Shown here: one piece after another, positions 34,137 to 42,902 of the stretch
Numbering within the stretch: position 1 is the first letter of the stretch
How the letters are laid out: every line of letters starts with the position of its first letter
From: Terrabacter sp. 28
GTDB lineage: Bacteria; Actinomycetota; Actinomycetes; Actinomycetales; Dermatophilaceae
Direction: 5' to 3'
DNA: 64,000 bases
NCBI GenBank assembly: GCA_000955875.1
Contig: JYOE01000029.1
Location: 62,001-126,000, forward strand
Made by a program: the position numbers and the translations under genes
Notes under the pieces: generated by a model
Databases searched by the model: none
Told to the model about the DNA's origin: nothing
What the model saw: the letters and a program-made list of their open reading frames with translations, nothing else

Positions 34137-34184
34137 CCGGAAACCCTGCGGCGCCGTGTCGGTGCCGGCGTCTACGGTCTGCTG

Positions 34185-35114
34185 GTGACCGTCGAAACGC
34201 CCGCCACCGCAGAGGCCCCAGTCACCTCTCGCCGCACCACCTGGCTCGTGCTCGGAGCCGTGGCCGTGACCCTGCTGCTCTGGGCGTCGGCCTTCGTCGC
34301 GATCCGCCACCTCGGGCGTGACGTCCCACCCGGCGCGCTGTCGCTGGGCCGGCTGCTCGTCGCGTCCGTGGCGCTCGGGGTGCTCGTCTTCCGCCGGCCA
34401 CGCACCTGGCCGGGCCGCCGCGACTGGCCGCTGCTGCTGCTGTGCGGCATCGGCTGGTTCGGGGTCTACAACCTCGCCCTCAACGAGGCCGAGCGGCGCA
34501 TCGACGCCGGCACCTCCGCCCTCATCGTGCAGATCGGGCCGATCATCGTCGCGCTGCTGGCCACCGTGTTCCTCGGCGAGGTGATGACGCGCTGGCTGCT
34601 CATCGGGATGGCGGTCGGCTTCGCGGGAGTCGTCGTCATCGCACGCGGTTTCTCCTCCGGCGACTCGGGCGACATGGTCGGCGTCTGGCTCGCCGTGCTG
34701 GCGGCGATCACGTATGCCGTCGGCGTCCTCGCGCAGAAACCGCTCCTCGGGCGACTCCCGGGCCCCGAGGTCACCTGGCTGGCCTGCATCATCGGCGCCG
34801 TCGTGTGCCTGCCGTGGAGCGGCGAGCTCGTGACCGTGGTCCGCGACAGCGACGCGGCGACGTTGTGGTGGATCGCCTACCTGGGCATCTTCCCGACGGC
34901 GATCGCCTTCTCGACGTGGGCCTACGTGCTCGCCCGCAGCAACGCGGGCACGCTGACCCTGACGACCTTCCTGGTGCCGTTCATCGCCACCCTCATCGCG
35001 TGGGCGCTGCTGTCGGAGGTGCCCCCGCCGCTGACGTTCGTGGGCGGGGCACTGTGCATCGCCGGTGTGCTGCTGACGCGACGTAGGCCTCGGCGGTCGT
35101 CCCCGGCCGCGTAG
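34185..35114 (+). CDS. EamA/DMT family transporter
   Basis: A 309-residue membrane protein with about ten hydrophobic segments arranged as two EamA repeats; the first begins LLLWASAFVAIRHLG and the second ends PPPLTFVGGALCIAGVLL. DMT proteins export metabolites; the substrate is unknown. GTG start 48 bases after the acyltransferase fusion gene on the same strand, so it may be read from the same iron-controlled promoter, though this is not shown. Confidence 0.88.
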   Translation: MTVETPATAEAPVTSRRTTWLVLGAVAVTLLLWASAFVAIRHLGRDVPPGALSLGRLLVASVALGVLVFRRPRTWPGRRDWPLLLLCGIGWFGVYNLALNEAERRIDAGTSALIVQIGPIIVALLATVFLGEVMTRWLLIGMAVGFAGVVVIARGFSSGDSGDMVGVWLAVLAAITYAVGVLAQKPLLGRLPGPEVTWLACIIGAVVCLPWSGELVTVVRDSDAATLWWIAYLGIFPTAIAFSTWAYVLARSNAGTLTLTTFLVPFIATLIAWALLSEVPPPLTFVGGALCIAGVLLTRRRPRRSSPAA

Positions 35115-35133
35115 TGGCGCGCTGGAGCTTGCG

Positions 35134-35255
35134 GTCGAGTGCTCACTTCTTGACGTCGGGAACTGGGCACTCGACTGGTGCTTGGGGTCGGGTGTCCACT
35201 TCTTGACGTCGGGAACTGGGCACTCGACGTTTGCTTGGGTCGAGTGCTCACTTCC
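35134..35255. repeat. tandem palindromic repeat cluster (about 2.3 copies of a 52-53 base unit)
   Basis: Units begin at 35134 and 35187, with a third partial one at 35239. Each full unit is an imperfect palindrome whose arms are GTCGAGTGCTCACTT-like and AACTGGGCACTCGAC, around a centre TTGACGTCGGG. The same palindrome occurs again at 49613-49653, so this is an interspersed REP-like family. It fills most of the spacer after the EamA gene and may also act as a bidirectional terminator. Confidence 0.8.
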
Positions 35256-35369
35256 TTCCGTCTCGCTCCGGACATGCGTGACGCCGGGTCGGTCGACCCG
35301 GCGTCAGCTGGAGGAGTTCGGTTCTGGTCGGCGTGGATGCTCCGGCACGGTCTGGGTCGTCGGTGCGGC

Positions 35370-35531
35370 TCAGTGGGCGACGGGGACATCGTGCAGGACC
35401 CTGACGAGATCGCGGTCGACCTCGGCGTCCGCGCCGAAGGGGGCGCGTGGCAGCGAGAACGTCCGGCGGTGGTGCGGCCCGAGGGCTGCGACGAGAGCGA
35501 CGATCATGGCGATGAAGAAGATGATGTCCAT
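35370..35531 (-). CDS. small membrane protein next to GlxA-type regulator
   Basis: A 53-residue frame with ATG at 35531 encodes one N-terminal membrane helix (MDIIFFIAMIVALVAALG) followed by a charged tail ending VRVLHDVPVAH. No ribosome site is obvious, so it may be leaderless. It is divergent from the GlxA-type regulator and a palindrome covers its start, so it may be the regulator's target. Function unknown. Confidence 0.55.
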   Translation of the reverse strand: MDIIFFIAMIVALVAALGPHHRRTFSLPRAPFGADAEVDRDLVRVLHDVPVAH

Positions 35532-35532
35532 G

Positions 35533-35603
35533 GCAGAAATTCTGCGCCCGCCGTGATCCCGCCACGAGTGGCAGAACTGACGACTGTCGACAAGATTCTG
35601 CCA
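35533..35603. promoter_or_regulatory. GCAGAA-type palindromic operator sites
   Basis: GCAGAAATTCTGC (35533-35545) is a palindrome with one central base. Further along, TGGCAGAA (35569-35576) and TTCTGCCA (35596-35603) form inverted half-sites 19 bases apart. All lie in the 91-base gap between the small membrane protein and the GlxA-type regulator, which is the likely binder. Confidence 0.6.
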
Positions 35604-35622
35604 ACCGTGCCATGCTGGCCGG

Positions 35623-36585
35623 ATGTTGCGCACGATCGCGGTCATCGCCCAGGAACCGGTCGCCATGTTCGAGCTCGGCGTGCTGAGCGAGGTCTTCGGC
35701 ATCGACCGCACCGACGACGGCGTCCCGCCCTTCGACTTCCGCGTCTGCTCGGCCAGACCGGGCGAGCCGCTGCGCACGACGAGCGGGCTGAGCATCGTCG
35801 CCCCGTTGCCGCTCGAGGCGGCCCGCGGCGCCGACCTCGTCGCCATCCCCGGCGGCTCGGTGGACGGTCCCTTCGACCCCGACGTCCTCGAGATCCTCCG
35901 TCACACGGTCGAGCATGGCGGGCGCGTGCTGTCCGTCTGCTCCGGTGCCTTCCAGCTCGCGGCCGCGGGCCTGCTCGACGGTCGTGACTGCACCACCCAC
36001 TGGCGGTATGCCGCCCGGCTGGCCGACGAGCACCCGAGGGCGTGCGTCGACCTCGACGTCCTCTATGTCGAGGACGGCCCGGTGCTCACCAGCGCCGGCA
36101 CCGCGGCCGGCATCGACGCCTGCCTGCACCTCGTGCGCACCGAGCTCGGTTCGGAGGTCGCGACCCGCATCGCGCGCCGGATGGTCGTGCCGCCGCACCG
36201 TTCGGGCGGGCAGCGCCAGTTCGTCGAGACCCCGTTGCCGGCCGAGCCGTGCGAGGGACTGCAGGACGTCATGGAGTGGGTGGCCCAGCGACTCGACGAG
36301 GAGCACTCGATCCCGTCCCTGGCGCGGCGCGCGGCGATGTCCGAGCGCACCTTCGCCCGGCGCTTCGCCGCCGAGGTGGGCACGACCCCGCACAAGTGGC
36401 TGACCAGCCAGCGGGTGCTGCGGGCCCGGCACCTGCTCGAGACCACGGACTTCGATGTCGAACGCATCGCCCGCGAGAGCGGTTTCGCCACCGCTGCCGT
36501 GCTGCGCCACCACTTCCAGCGCGAGATCGGCATCCCGCCGGTCGCCTATCGCCGCGCCTTCGCCAAGCAGCCCGTGTCCGCCTGA
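35623..36585 (+). CDS. GlxA/FtrA-type AraC regulator with DJ-1/PfpI domain
   Basis: A 320-residue protein. The first 190 residues form a DJ-1/PfpI-like domain (AVIAQEPVAMFELGVLSEVFG; nucleophile-elbow-like VCSGAFQLAAAGLLDG). The C-terminal 100 residues are an AraC-type double helix-turn-helix (MSERTFARRFAAEVGTTP and IARESGFATAAVLRHHF). The ligand is unknown. It probably binds the GCAGAA palindromes just upstream and controls the divergent small gene and itself. Confidence 0.9.
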   Translation: MLRTIAVIAQEPVAMFELGVLSEVFGIDRTDDGVPPFDFRVCSARPGEPLRTTSGLSIVAPLPLEAARGADLVAIPGGSVDGPFDPDVLEILRHTVEHGGRVLSVCSGAFQLAAAGLLDGRDCTTHWRYAARLADEHPRACVDLDVLYVEDGPVLTSAGTAAGIDACLHLVRTELGSEVATRIARRMVVPPHRSGGQRQFVETPLPAEPCEGLQDVMEWVAQRLDEEHSIPSLARRAAMSERTFARRFAAEVGTTPHKWLTSQRVLRARHLLETTDFDVERIARESGFATAAVLRHHFQREIGIPPVAYRRAFAKQPVSA

Positions 36586-36794
36586 GCGGGAACCGGCAGG
36601 GCAGGCGCCGAACTGGGCCCGACCTCCCATGACGCCTTCGATCCCGGCGTCTTCGACTGTCTCGCGTCAGCGCTAGACATCCTGATACCGATCTAGCGGC
36701 CCCGATCTCGCCGCGACACCGCTTCTTACCGCACGTAGGTTACTGGCCAGTGGGACGACAACGGCGTCGTCCCCAGGCCAGAGGAGCGCCCTCC

Positions 36795-38051
36795 GTGACC
36801 CACCCCTCCGCACCGCCGTCCCTCCCCACCCGCCAGCGCGCACACCGCTTCCGCCGCATCGCCGGCGTGGTCGTGCTGGCCGTCGCCGCAGCAGTCATGT
36901 CACCTGTCACGACAGCTCGCGCGGCAGGCGACTTCTACGCCGCGCCGGCCACCGTCGACGGGCCGCCCGGCAGCGTGCTGCGGTCCGAGGCGATGACCTT
37001 CTACCTCGACCCGCTGCGCACCCTCCGCTCCACCGCCGCCGCCACCCGCGTCATGTACGCGACCCGCGACCGCTCGGGCGCCCCCATCGCGGTCACCGGC
37101 ACCGTGCTCGTGCCACCGATCCCGTGGATCGGTCCGGGCCGCCGCCCCGTGGTCGGGTATGCCGCCGGCACCCAGGGCATGGGCGACCAGTGCGCCCCCA
37201 GCCGCCAGCTCGCCGCCGGCTCGGAGTACGAAGGCGTCTTCATCTCGGGCCTGCTGGCGCGTGGCTACGCCGTCGCCATGACCGACTACCAGGGTCTCGG
37301 CACCGCGGGCACGCACACCTACATGGTGCGCGAGGCGCAGGCGCACGCCGTTCTCGACATGGTCCGCGCGGCCCAGCGCCTCCCCGGCACGGGACTGCCC
37401 TCGGCGGGTCCGGTCATGCTCGCCGGCTACAGCCAGGGCGGCGGGGCCACCGCGGCCGCGGCCGAGCTCGCGCCCTCGTACGCGCCCGACCTCGACGTCA
37501 CGGGTGCCGTCGCCGGCGCCGTGCCCGCCGACCTCGGTGCCGTCGCCGCCAACCTCGACGGCGGTCTCTACTCCGCCTTCGCCCTCTACGCCGTCACCGG
37601 ACAGTCCGCCGCCTACGGCCTCGACCTCGACGCCTTCCTCAACGCCCGCGGCACGTCCGTCATCCAGGCCGTCAAGGGCGAGTGCGTGGCCGAGTCCATC
37701 GCCCTGCACGCCTTCACCCGCTCGAGCGACCTGACGAAGGACGGCCGCTCCCTCACCGAGCTGGCCGCCGCCGAGCCCTTCCGCTCGATCGCCGCCGACC
37801 AGCGCATCGGCCGCCTGAAGCCCACGGTGCCCGTGCTCGTCACCCACTCGGCGCTCGACGACGTCATCCCGTATGCCGTCGGGCGGCGTCTCGCGAGCGA
37901 CTGGTGCGCCCGTGGTGCGAACGTCGCGTTCTCGCCCAACATCACCCCGACCCACGTGGGCGGCGCCGTGCCGTCGTTCGCCAAGCAGTTCGCCTTCCTC
38001 GAGGCGAGGGTCGCCGGCCTCCCGCAGGTCTCCGACTGCTGGTGGCTGTGA
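36795..38051 (+). CDS. secreted lipase/esterase (alpha/beta hydrolase)
   Basis: A 418-residue exported hydrolase: N-terminal signal segment (IAGVVVLAVAAAVMSPVTTARA), catalytic Ser in GYSQGGG, a likely Asp in HSALDDVIPY and His in PTHVGG near the C-terminus. The pattern fits the secretory lipase family. Start taken at the GTG at 36795 after AGGAG; other starts upstream lack coding character. The preceding 209 bases (36586-36794) hold a palindrome ACTGGCCAGT near 36740 and no other recognisable element. Confidence 0.85.
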   Translation: MTHPSAPPSLPTRQRAHRFRRIAGVVVLAVAAAVMSPVTTARAAGDFYAAPATVDGPPGSVLRSEAMTFYLDPLRTLRSTAAATRVMYATRDRSGAPIAVTGTVLVPPIPWIGPGRRPVVGYAAGTQGMGDQCAPSRQLAAGSEYEGVFISGLLARGYAVAMTDYQGLGTAGTHTYMVREAQAHAVLDMVRAAQRLPGTGLPSAGPVMLAGYSQGGGATAAAAELAPSYAPDLDVTGAVAGAVPADLGAVAANLDGGLYSAFALYAVTGQSAAYGLDLDAFLNARGTSVIQAVKGECVAESIALHAFTRSSDLTKDGRSLTELAAAEPFRSIAADQRIGRLKPTVPVLVTHSALDDVIPYAVGRRLASDWCARGANVAFSPNITPTHVGGAVPSFAKQFAFLEARVAGLPQVSDCWWL

Positions 38052-38093
38052 CCGGTCAGGCCAGGGATCGGCAGGACCGGGCGACCTCGGGCC

Positions 38094-39512
38094 TCAGCGG
38101 TTCCGACGCGCGATCGCGGCCGAGAGGGCGGTCGCGAAACCGCACCACACGGCATACGGCGACAGGGCCACACCGACCGTCCTGTTGACGGACCCGGCCC
38201 GGCGGGCGAGGTCGGCGGAGCTGAGCGTCAGCACCGCCGCCTCGGCCGCCGCGGCCCACGGTCGCCGCGCCCTGAAGAAGACGGCGCTCCACGCCGCGTT
38301 GAGCACGAGGTTCGTGCCGAACGCCTTGAGGTAGGAGTTGCGGGCCGCCTTGTCGCCCGAGGCGTCGAGCTCGGTGAGCACCGTCGCCGAGCTTGCCGCG
38401 ATGTCGGCGTAGAGCGCCGTCCACACCACGGGGAACGCGGCCGGCGGTGGTTGCCAGGCCGGCTTGTCCAGCGACGCGTACCAGCGCGAGTCGGGCCGGG
38501 TGGCGATCGAACCCGCGAGCGCGGCCGCGGTGACCGCCGCCCCGGTGAGCGCCAGGTTGCGCCACGCCGTGTCGGGCGGCACGGAGGCCATGGCCGAGCG
38601 CACCGCCGTGTCGAAGTCCGTCAGCCCGCCCGGCACGTCGACGTGCTGTTCGATGTCGCGCTCCTTGGCGACGACCTCGTGAACGAGGCTCCCCACCAGC
38701 GGCTTGGCCAGGCCGGCCGAGATGGGCGTGACGAGGCCGACCCAGTGGCTCGCGAGCCGCGGCGTCAGCACCGGCACCGTGACGACGACCGGTCGCCGCT
38801 GCCCGGTGACGTCGGCGAAGCGGCGGATCATCTCGCGGTAGGTGAGCACGTCGGGTCCGCCGATGTCGAACGTCCGGTTCACCTCGGGCGGAAGGCTGCC
38901 CGCCCCGACGAGCAGCGTCACGACGTCGTCGACGGCGATCGGCTGGATGCGGTTGTCGAGCCACTTCGGCGCGACCATCGCCGGCAGGCGCGTCGTGAGG
39001 TAGCGCAGCATGTCGAACGACGCCGACCCGTCGCCGATGACGACGGCGGCCTGGAGCACGGCCGTCGGAACGCCCGAGTCGAGCAGGATGCGGCCCACCT
39101 CGACGCGCGAGGCCAGGTGCGGCGAGAGCACCTCGTCGTCGGGGTGCAGCCCGCCGAGGTAGACGATGCGGCCGACGCCCTCCTCGCGGGCAGCCGTGCC
39201 GAACGTCGTGGCCGCGTCGCGGTCGCGCTCCTCGAAGTCGGGGCGGTCGTCCATCGAGTGCACGAGGTACCACGCGGCGTCGACCCCGCTGAGCGCCTTG
39301 CGCATGTCGGTGGCGGACGAAACGTCGCCCTCGGCCACCTCGACCCGGTCGCGCCACGGGCGTCCGTCGAGCGACGAGCGGTGACGGGTCAGGACCCGCA
39401 CCGCCCACCCCTCGTCGAGCAGCCGAGGCACGACCTGGCCGCCGATGTAGCCGGAAGCGCCGGTCACGAGCGCCGTGCGGGCGGTGTCCATGGTGTCGGG
39501 GTCAGCGGTCAT
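38094..39512 (-). CDS. NAD(P)-binding SDR-like protein fused to a TspO/MBR domain
   Basis: A 472-residue fusion. Residues about 10-310 are an atypical short-chain dehydrogenase (VTGASGYIGGQVVPRLLDEG, a GxxGxxG nucleotide motif), as in NmrA/YbjT-like proteins. Residues about 320-470 are a TspO/MBR membrane domain with five hydrophobic segments and the signature RWYASLDKPAWQPP followed by FPVVWTALY. TspO binds porphyrins and is linked to light and oxygen responses. It is the last gene of the photolyase operon, three bases after the CPBP stop. Confidence 0.88.
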   Translation of the reverse strand: MTADPDTMDTARTALVTGASGYIGGQVVPRLLDEGWAVRVLTRHRSSLDGRPWRDRVEVAEGDVSSATDMRKALSGVDAAWYLVHSMDDRPDFEERDRDAATTFGTAAREEGVGRIVYLGGLHPDDEVLSPHLASRVEVGRILLDSGVPTAVLQAAVVIGDGSASFDMLRYLTTRLPAMVAPKWLDNRIQPIAVDDVVTLLVGAGSLPPEVNRTFDIGGPDVLTYREMIRRFADVTGQRRPVVVTVPVLTPRLASHWVGLVTPISAGLAKPLVGSLVHEVVAKERDIEQHVDVPGGLTDFDTAVRSAMASVPPDTAWRNLALTGAAVTAAALAGSIATRPDSRWYASLDKPAWQPPPAAFPVVWTALYADIAASSATVLTELDASGDKAARNSYLKAFGTNLVLNAAWSAVFFRARRPWAAAAEAAVLTLSSADLARRAGSVNRTVGVALSPYAVWCGFATALSAAIARRNR

Positions 39513-39515
39513 CGT

Positions 39516-40235
39516 TCACCTCGTGAGTGAGAGGGCGGGTGGGAGGAGGACGAGCATCCCCGTCGACCACACGACGTGCGTGATGATCGGGCCGAGGAAG
39601 CCGCCGGTGACGCGGCGCTGCAGCCCGGTCACGACACCGATGACGGCGGCGGCGAAGACGAGCAGCGGCACGCCGCTGCCGACGGTGGTGAGGGCGTAGA
39701 GCACCGTGGTCAGCGCGACCGGGTGCCGGGGGATCGCGGCATACAGGGCGCCGCGGAAGTAGATCTCCTCGACGACCCCGTTGAGGAAGGTGATGGCGAG
39801 CACCGCGGTGAACGAGCCGAAACGGGCGTGGTCGAGCAGCTGGTCGACGGGCTCGCGAAGCAGCGGGATGCGCGCCACGACGAGTGCGCCGAGCAGGAAG
39901 ACGGCGAGCAGCAGCGCCCCCAGGGCGAGCGACTGGACCACGGGCCGGGCCTGCTCGCCCCGACGCGTACGCCCCATGCCCGCGTGCAGCGGGCCGGACA
40001 GCAGCGCCCCCACGATCCACACCGCCGCGAGGCCGAGGGTGGCGACGTAGAAGAGCGGGTCGCCGGGCGTGATGCGCAGCGCCCACGCGAGCACGGCCGA
40101 GCCGATGACGAAGGTGACCGCCACGACGACCTGGCGGCGCCGGAAGACGTCGTCCGGGTCGCGGTGGTCACGGTCGACCTTCTGGATGAGCGCCGCGTTG
40201 ACGAACGCGCGCAGCTCGGCCACGGGCCCCCGCAT
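39516..40235 (-). CDS. CPBP family intramembrane protease
   Basis: A 239-residue membrane protein with about six hydrophobic segments and the CPBP (Abi) motifs: EEIYFRG (the glutamate pair and Arg) and a later conserved His in ITHVVWS. CPBP proteins are putative metalloproteases; no substrate is indicated. It lies 16 bases after the photolyase stop and three bases before the SDR-TspO gene in the same operon. Confidence 0.87.
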   Translation of the reverse strand: MRGPVAELRAFVNAALIQKVDRDHRDPDDVFRRRQVVVAVTFVIGSAVLAWALRITPGDPLFYVATLGLAAVWIVGALLSGPLHAGMGRTRRGEQARPVVQSLALGALLLAVFLLGALVVARIPLLREPVDQLLDHARFGSFTAVLAITFLNGVVEEIYFRGALYAAIPRHPVALTTVLYALTTVGSGVPLLVFAAAVIGVVTGLQRRVTGGFLGPIITHVVWSTGMLVLLPPALSLTR

Positions 40236-40251
40236 CGTGTCGACTCCTCGC

Positions 40252-41610
40252 CTAGCCTCGGGCCCGCTCGTAGCGAGCCAGCGTCTCCTTGCGCTCGTCG
40301 TCGTGGTCGACGATCCGCTCCGGATACTCGTCGTCGTACCCGTTCTCGTGCTTCCACGGCTCGTGCGCCGCCGCGCCGCTCAGGTGGCGCAGCTCCGGCA
40401 CCCAGCGCCGCACGTACTCGCCGTCCGGGTCGAACTTGCGCCCCTGCGTCACCGGGTTGAAGACGCGGAAGTAGGGCGATGCGTCGGTGCCGGTGCCGGC
40501 GACCCACTGCCAGCCGTGGTTGTTCGAGGCGATGTCGCCGTCGATGAGGTGGTCGAGGAAGTGCTGGGCACCGACCGGCCACCAGACGTGGAGGTCCTTG
40601 GTGAGGAAGCTGGCCGTGATCATGCGCACCCGGTTGTGCATCCAGCCCTCCTCGAGCAGCTGGCGCATCCCCGCGTCGACGACGGGGTAGCCGGTGCGTC
40701 CCTCGCGCCACGCGTCGACGAGCCGGTCGGTCTCGGCCCCCGTGTCGTAGGGCAGCTTCGCGAGCTCGGGCCGCAGGTCGTGCCAGGCCGAGCGCGGGTT
40801 GTGCCAGAGCACGTCGGCGTAGAACTCGCGCCAGATGAGCTCGGTGACGTATGCCGTCGCCGCCTTCGAGCGCCCGGCCGAGTGGGCGGCGATGTCGGCG
40901 AGGATGGTGCGCGGGTGGATCTCGCCGTACTTCAAGGGGGCCGACAGCCGCGAGGTCGTGTCGAGGTCGGGTCGGTCGCGTTCGTCGTCGTATGCCGTCA
41001 AGCCGTCGTGGAGGAACGCCTGCCACCGCTTGAGCGCGGCTGCCTCACCGGCCTCCATGTGCGGCGCCTTCGGCAACGGGTCGCTGCGCACGTCGTCGCG
41101 CAGCCAGGCGATGCGCTTGGGGCGTGCGGCGGGTGCGGGTCGCCCGTGCTGGTGCCATGCCCTGGAGAACGGCGTGAAGACCTTGTAGGGAGAACCGGAC
41201 TGGTTGACGATGCGACCTGGCCCGACGGCATACGGCGTGCCGGTGGCGACGAGCTCGCAGCCCTGGTCGGCCAGCGCCTTATCGACCTTCTCGTCGCGGC
41301 GGCGGCCGTAGGGCGTCGTCTCGCGCGAGACGTGCACCTGGTGGGCGCCGACCTGCTTCGCGAGGCGCGGGATGACGTCGACGGGGTCGCCGCTGCGGAT
41401 GACGAGCGCGTCGCGGGTGTCCTTCGACAGGGCCTTGAGGGAGGCGAGCAGCCGCTGCGAGCGTGGCGTGTCGGTGTCGAGCAGCCGGGGGTCGAGCACG
41501 AACACCGGCAGCACGCGCGTCGCACTGTCGACGGCTGCGAGCAGCGCCGGGTGGTCGCTCAGCCGCAGGTCGCGGCGGAACCACAGGATCGACGTGCTCG
41601 GATCGACCAT
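40252..41610 (-). CDS. phr: deoxyribodipyrimidine photolyase
   Basis: A 452-residue class I photolyase that repairs UV-made pyrimidine dimers with blue light. It starts ILWFRRDLRLSDHPAL (antenna domain), and the C-terminal FAD domain has WREFYADVLWHNP, DGDIASNNHGWQWVAGTG and PYFRVFNP. Start ATG at 41610 shares its A with the preceding TGA (TGATG). The open frame upstream is a shadow of the methyltransferase gene. It is placed in a light-responsive operon. Confidence 0.95.
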   Translation of the reverse strand: MVDPSTSILWFRRDLRLSDHPALLAAVDSATRVLPVFVLDPRLLDTDTPRSQRLLASLKALSKDTRDALVIRSGDPVDVIPRLAKQVGAHQVHVSRETTPYGRRRDEKVDKALADQGCELVATGTPYAVGPGRIVNQSGSPYKVFTPFSRAWHQHGRPAPAARPKRIAWLRDDVRSDPLPKAPHMEAGEAAALKRWQAFLHDGLTAYDDERDRPDLDTTSRLSAPLKYGEIHPRTILADIAAHSAGRSKAATAYVTELIWREFYADVLWHNPRSAWHDLRPELAKLPYDTGAETDRLVDAWREGRTGYPVVDAGMRQLLEEGWMHNRVRMITASFLTKDLHVWWPVGAQHFLDHLIDGDIASNNHGWQWVAGTGTDASPYFRVFNPVTQGRKFDPDGEYVRRWVPELRHLSGAAAHEPWKHENGYDDEYPERIVDHDDERKETLARYERARG

Positions 41611-42902
41611 CAGACCGGCGCCTCCTCGCGCTCGACCTCCTGCTCGACCTCCCGCTCGAGTCGCAGCTGGGCGACGTCGAGGTAGGCCGTGGCGAAGCCC
41701 GCCTCGCAGTAGGCCAGGTAGAACTCCCACTTGCGGCGGAACGTCTCGTCGAAGCCGAGCGCGTTGACCTCGGGCCAGCGGGCGAGGAACGTCTCGCGCC
41801 AGCGCCGCAGCGTCTCGGCGTAGTCGCTGCCGAACGCGTCGACGCCCGTCATCCGCAGGCTCGTGGCTGCCGAGGTGGTCTCGTGGATCGCCTGGAGGCT
41901 CGGGATGAGGCCGCCGGGGAAGATGTGCTTCTGGATCCAGCCGTAGGAGTGCTTCGTCGCGAGCAGCCGCTCGTGCGACATGAGGATCGCCTGCACGGCG
42001 GCGACACCACCGGGGGCGAGCCGCTCGTCGATGGTGCGGAAGTAGGTCTCCCAGTACTCCTCGCCGACGGCCTCGATCATCTCGACGCTGACGACGGCGT
42101 CGTAGACACCCTCGACCTCGCGGTAGTCCTGGATGCGGATGTCGACCTGGTCGGCGTAGCCGGCCTCGGCCACCCGGACCCGGGCCAGTGCGGCCTGCTC
42201 CTTGGACAGGGTGACGGACGTGACGGTCGCGCCGCGACGTGCGGCCTCGAGGGCGAGCGTGCCCCAGCCGGTGCCGATCTCGAGCAGGCGCGTGTGCTGC
42301 CCGACCTTGGCCATGTCGAGGATGGCGTGCACCTTGCGCAGCTGCGCCTCCTCGAACGACTGCGTGCGCAGCGGCTGGTCCGGGTCGAAGATCGCCGAGC
42401 TGTAGCTCATCGTCTCGTCGAGGAACGTCGCGAAGAGGTCGTTGGACAGGTCGTAGTGCGCCTCGATGTTGCGGCGCGACCCGAGCAGCGAGTTGTTCTG
42501 GATCGACGGGATGCGGCGGTCGACGACGCCCCGCAGTCGCAGCCACCCCGGCGGCACGGCCGTCGTCATGCGCTCGGCGAACGGCGTGAGGAGGTCGGCG
42601 AGGTCGGTGCCCTCGGCCGCCTTCCAGTCGCCGGCCATGTAGCCCTCGCCGATGCCGATCTTCGGGTGGTGCGCGAGCCGCTCGAAGAGGGCGGTCGGGC
42701 GGACGATCTCGAGGGCCGGGCGGTCGGCGCGGCGCGTGCCGCCGTCGAGGAGCGAGCCGTCGGGCATGACGACGTCGACGGGCACGCGTTTGGCCACCTG
42801 GGAGAGGATGCTGCGGGCCAGGCGGGCCCGCACGCACAGCACGCGCAGGGTGGGGCGGCGCAGGCAGAGCGGCTGGGCCATGGTGGGGGACTGGGCGGTC
42901 AT
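41610..42902 (-). CDS. cyclopropane-fatty-acid synthase family methyltransferase (UfaA1-like)
   Basis: A 430-residue SAM-dependent methyltransferase that acts on phospholipid acyl chains. It has the SAM loop LLEIGTGWGTLALEAA, HYDLSNDLFATFLDE and KHIFPGGLIPSL, all typical of the CFA/UfaA1 family. Beside DUF1365 and an FAD oxidoreductase it matches the mycobacterial ufaA1-Rv0448c-Rv0449c trio, so a methylated, cyclopropane or furan-type fatty acid is possible. ATGA overlap with the DUF1365 gene. Confidence 0.9.
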   Translation of the reverse strand: MTAQSPTMAQPLCLRRPTLRVLCVRARLARSILSQVAKRVPVDVVMPDGSLLDGGTRRADRPALEIVRPTALFERLAHHPKIGIGEGYMAGDWKAAEGTDLADLLTPFAERMTTAVPPGWLRLRGVVDRRIPSIQNNSLLGSRRNIEAHYDLSNDLFATFLDETMSYSSAIFDPDQPLRTQSFEEAQLRKVHAILDMAKVGQHTRLLEIGTGWGTLALEAARRGATVTSVTLSKEQAALARVRVAEAGYADQVDIRIQDYREVEGVYDAVVSVEMIEAVGEEYWETYFRTIDERLAPGGVAAVQAILMSHERLLATKHSYGWIQKHIFPGGLIPSLQAIHETTSAATSLRMTGVDAFGSDYAETLRRWRETFLARWPEVNALGFDETFRRKWEFYLAYCEAGFATAYLDVAQLRLEREVEQEVEREEAPV

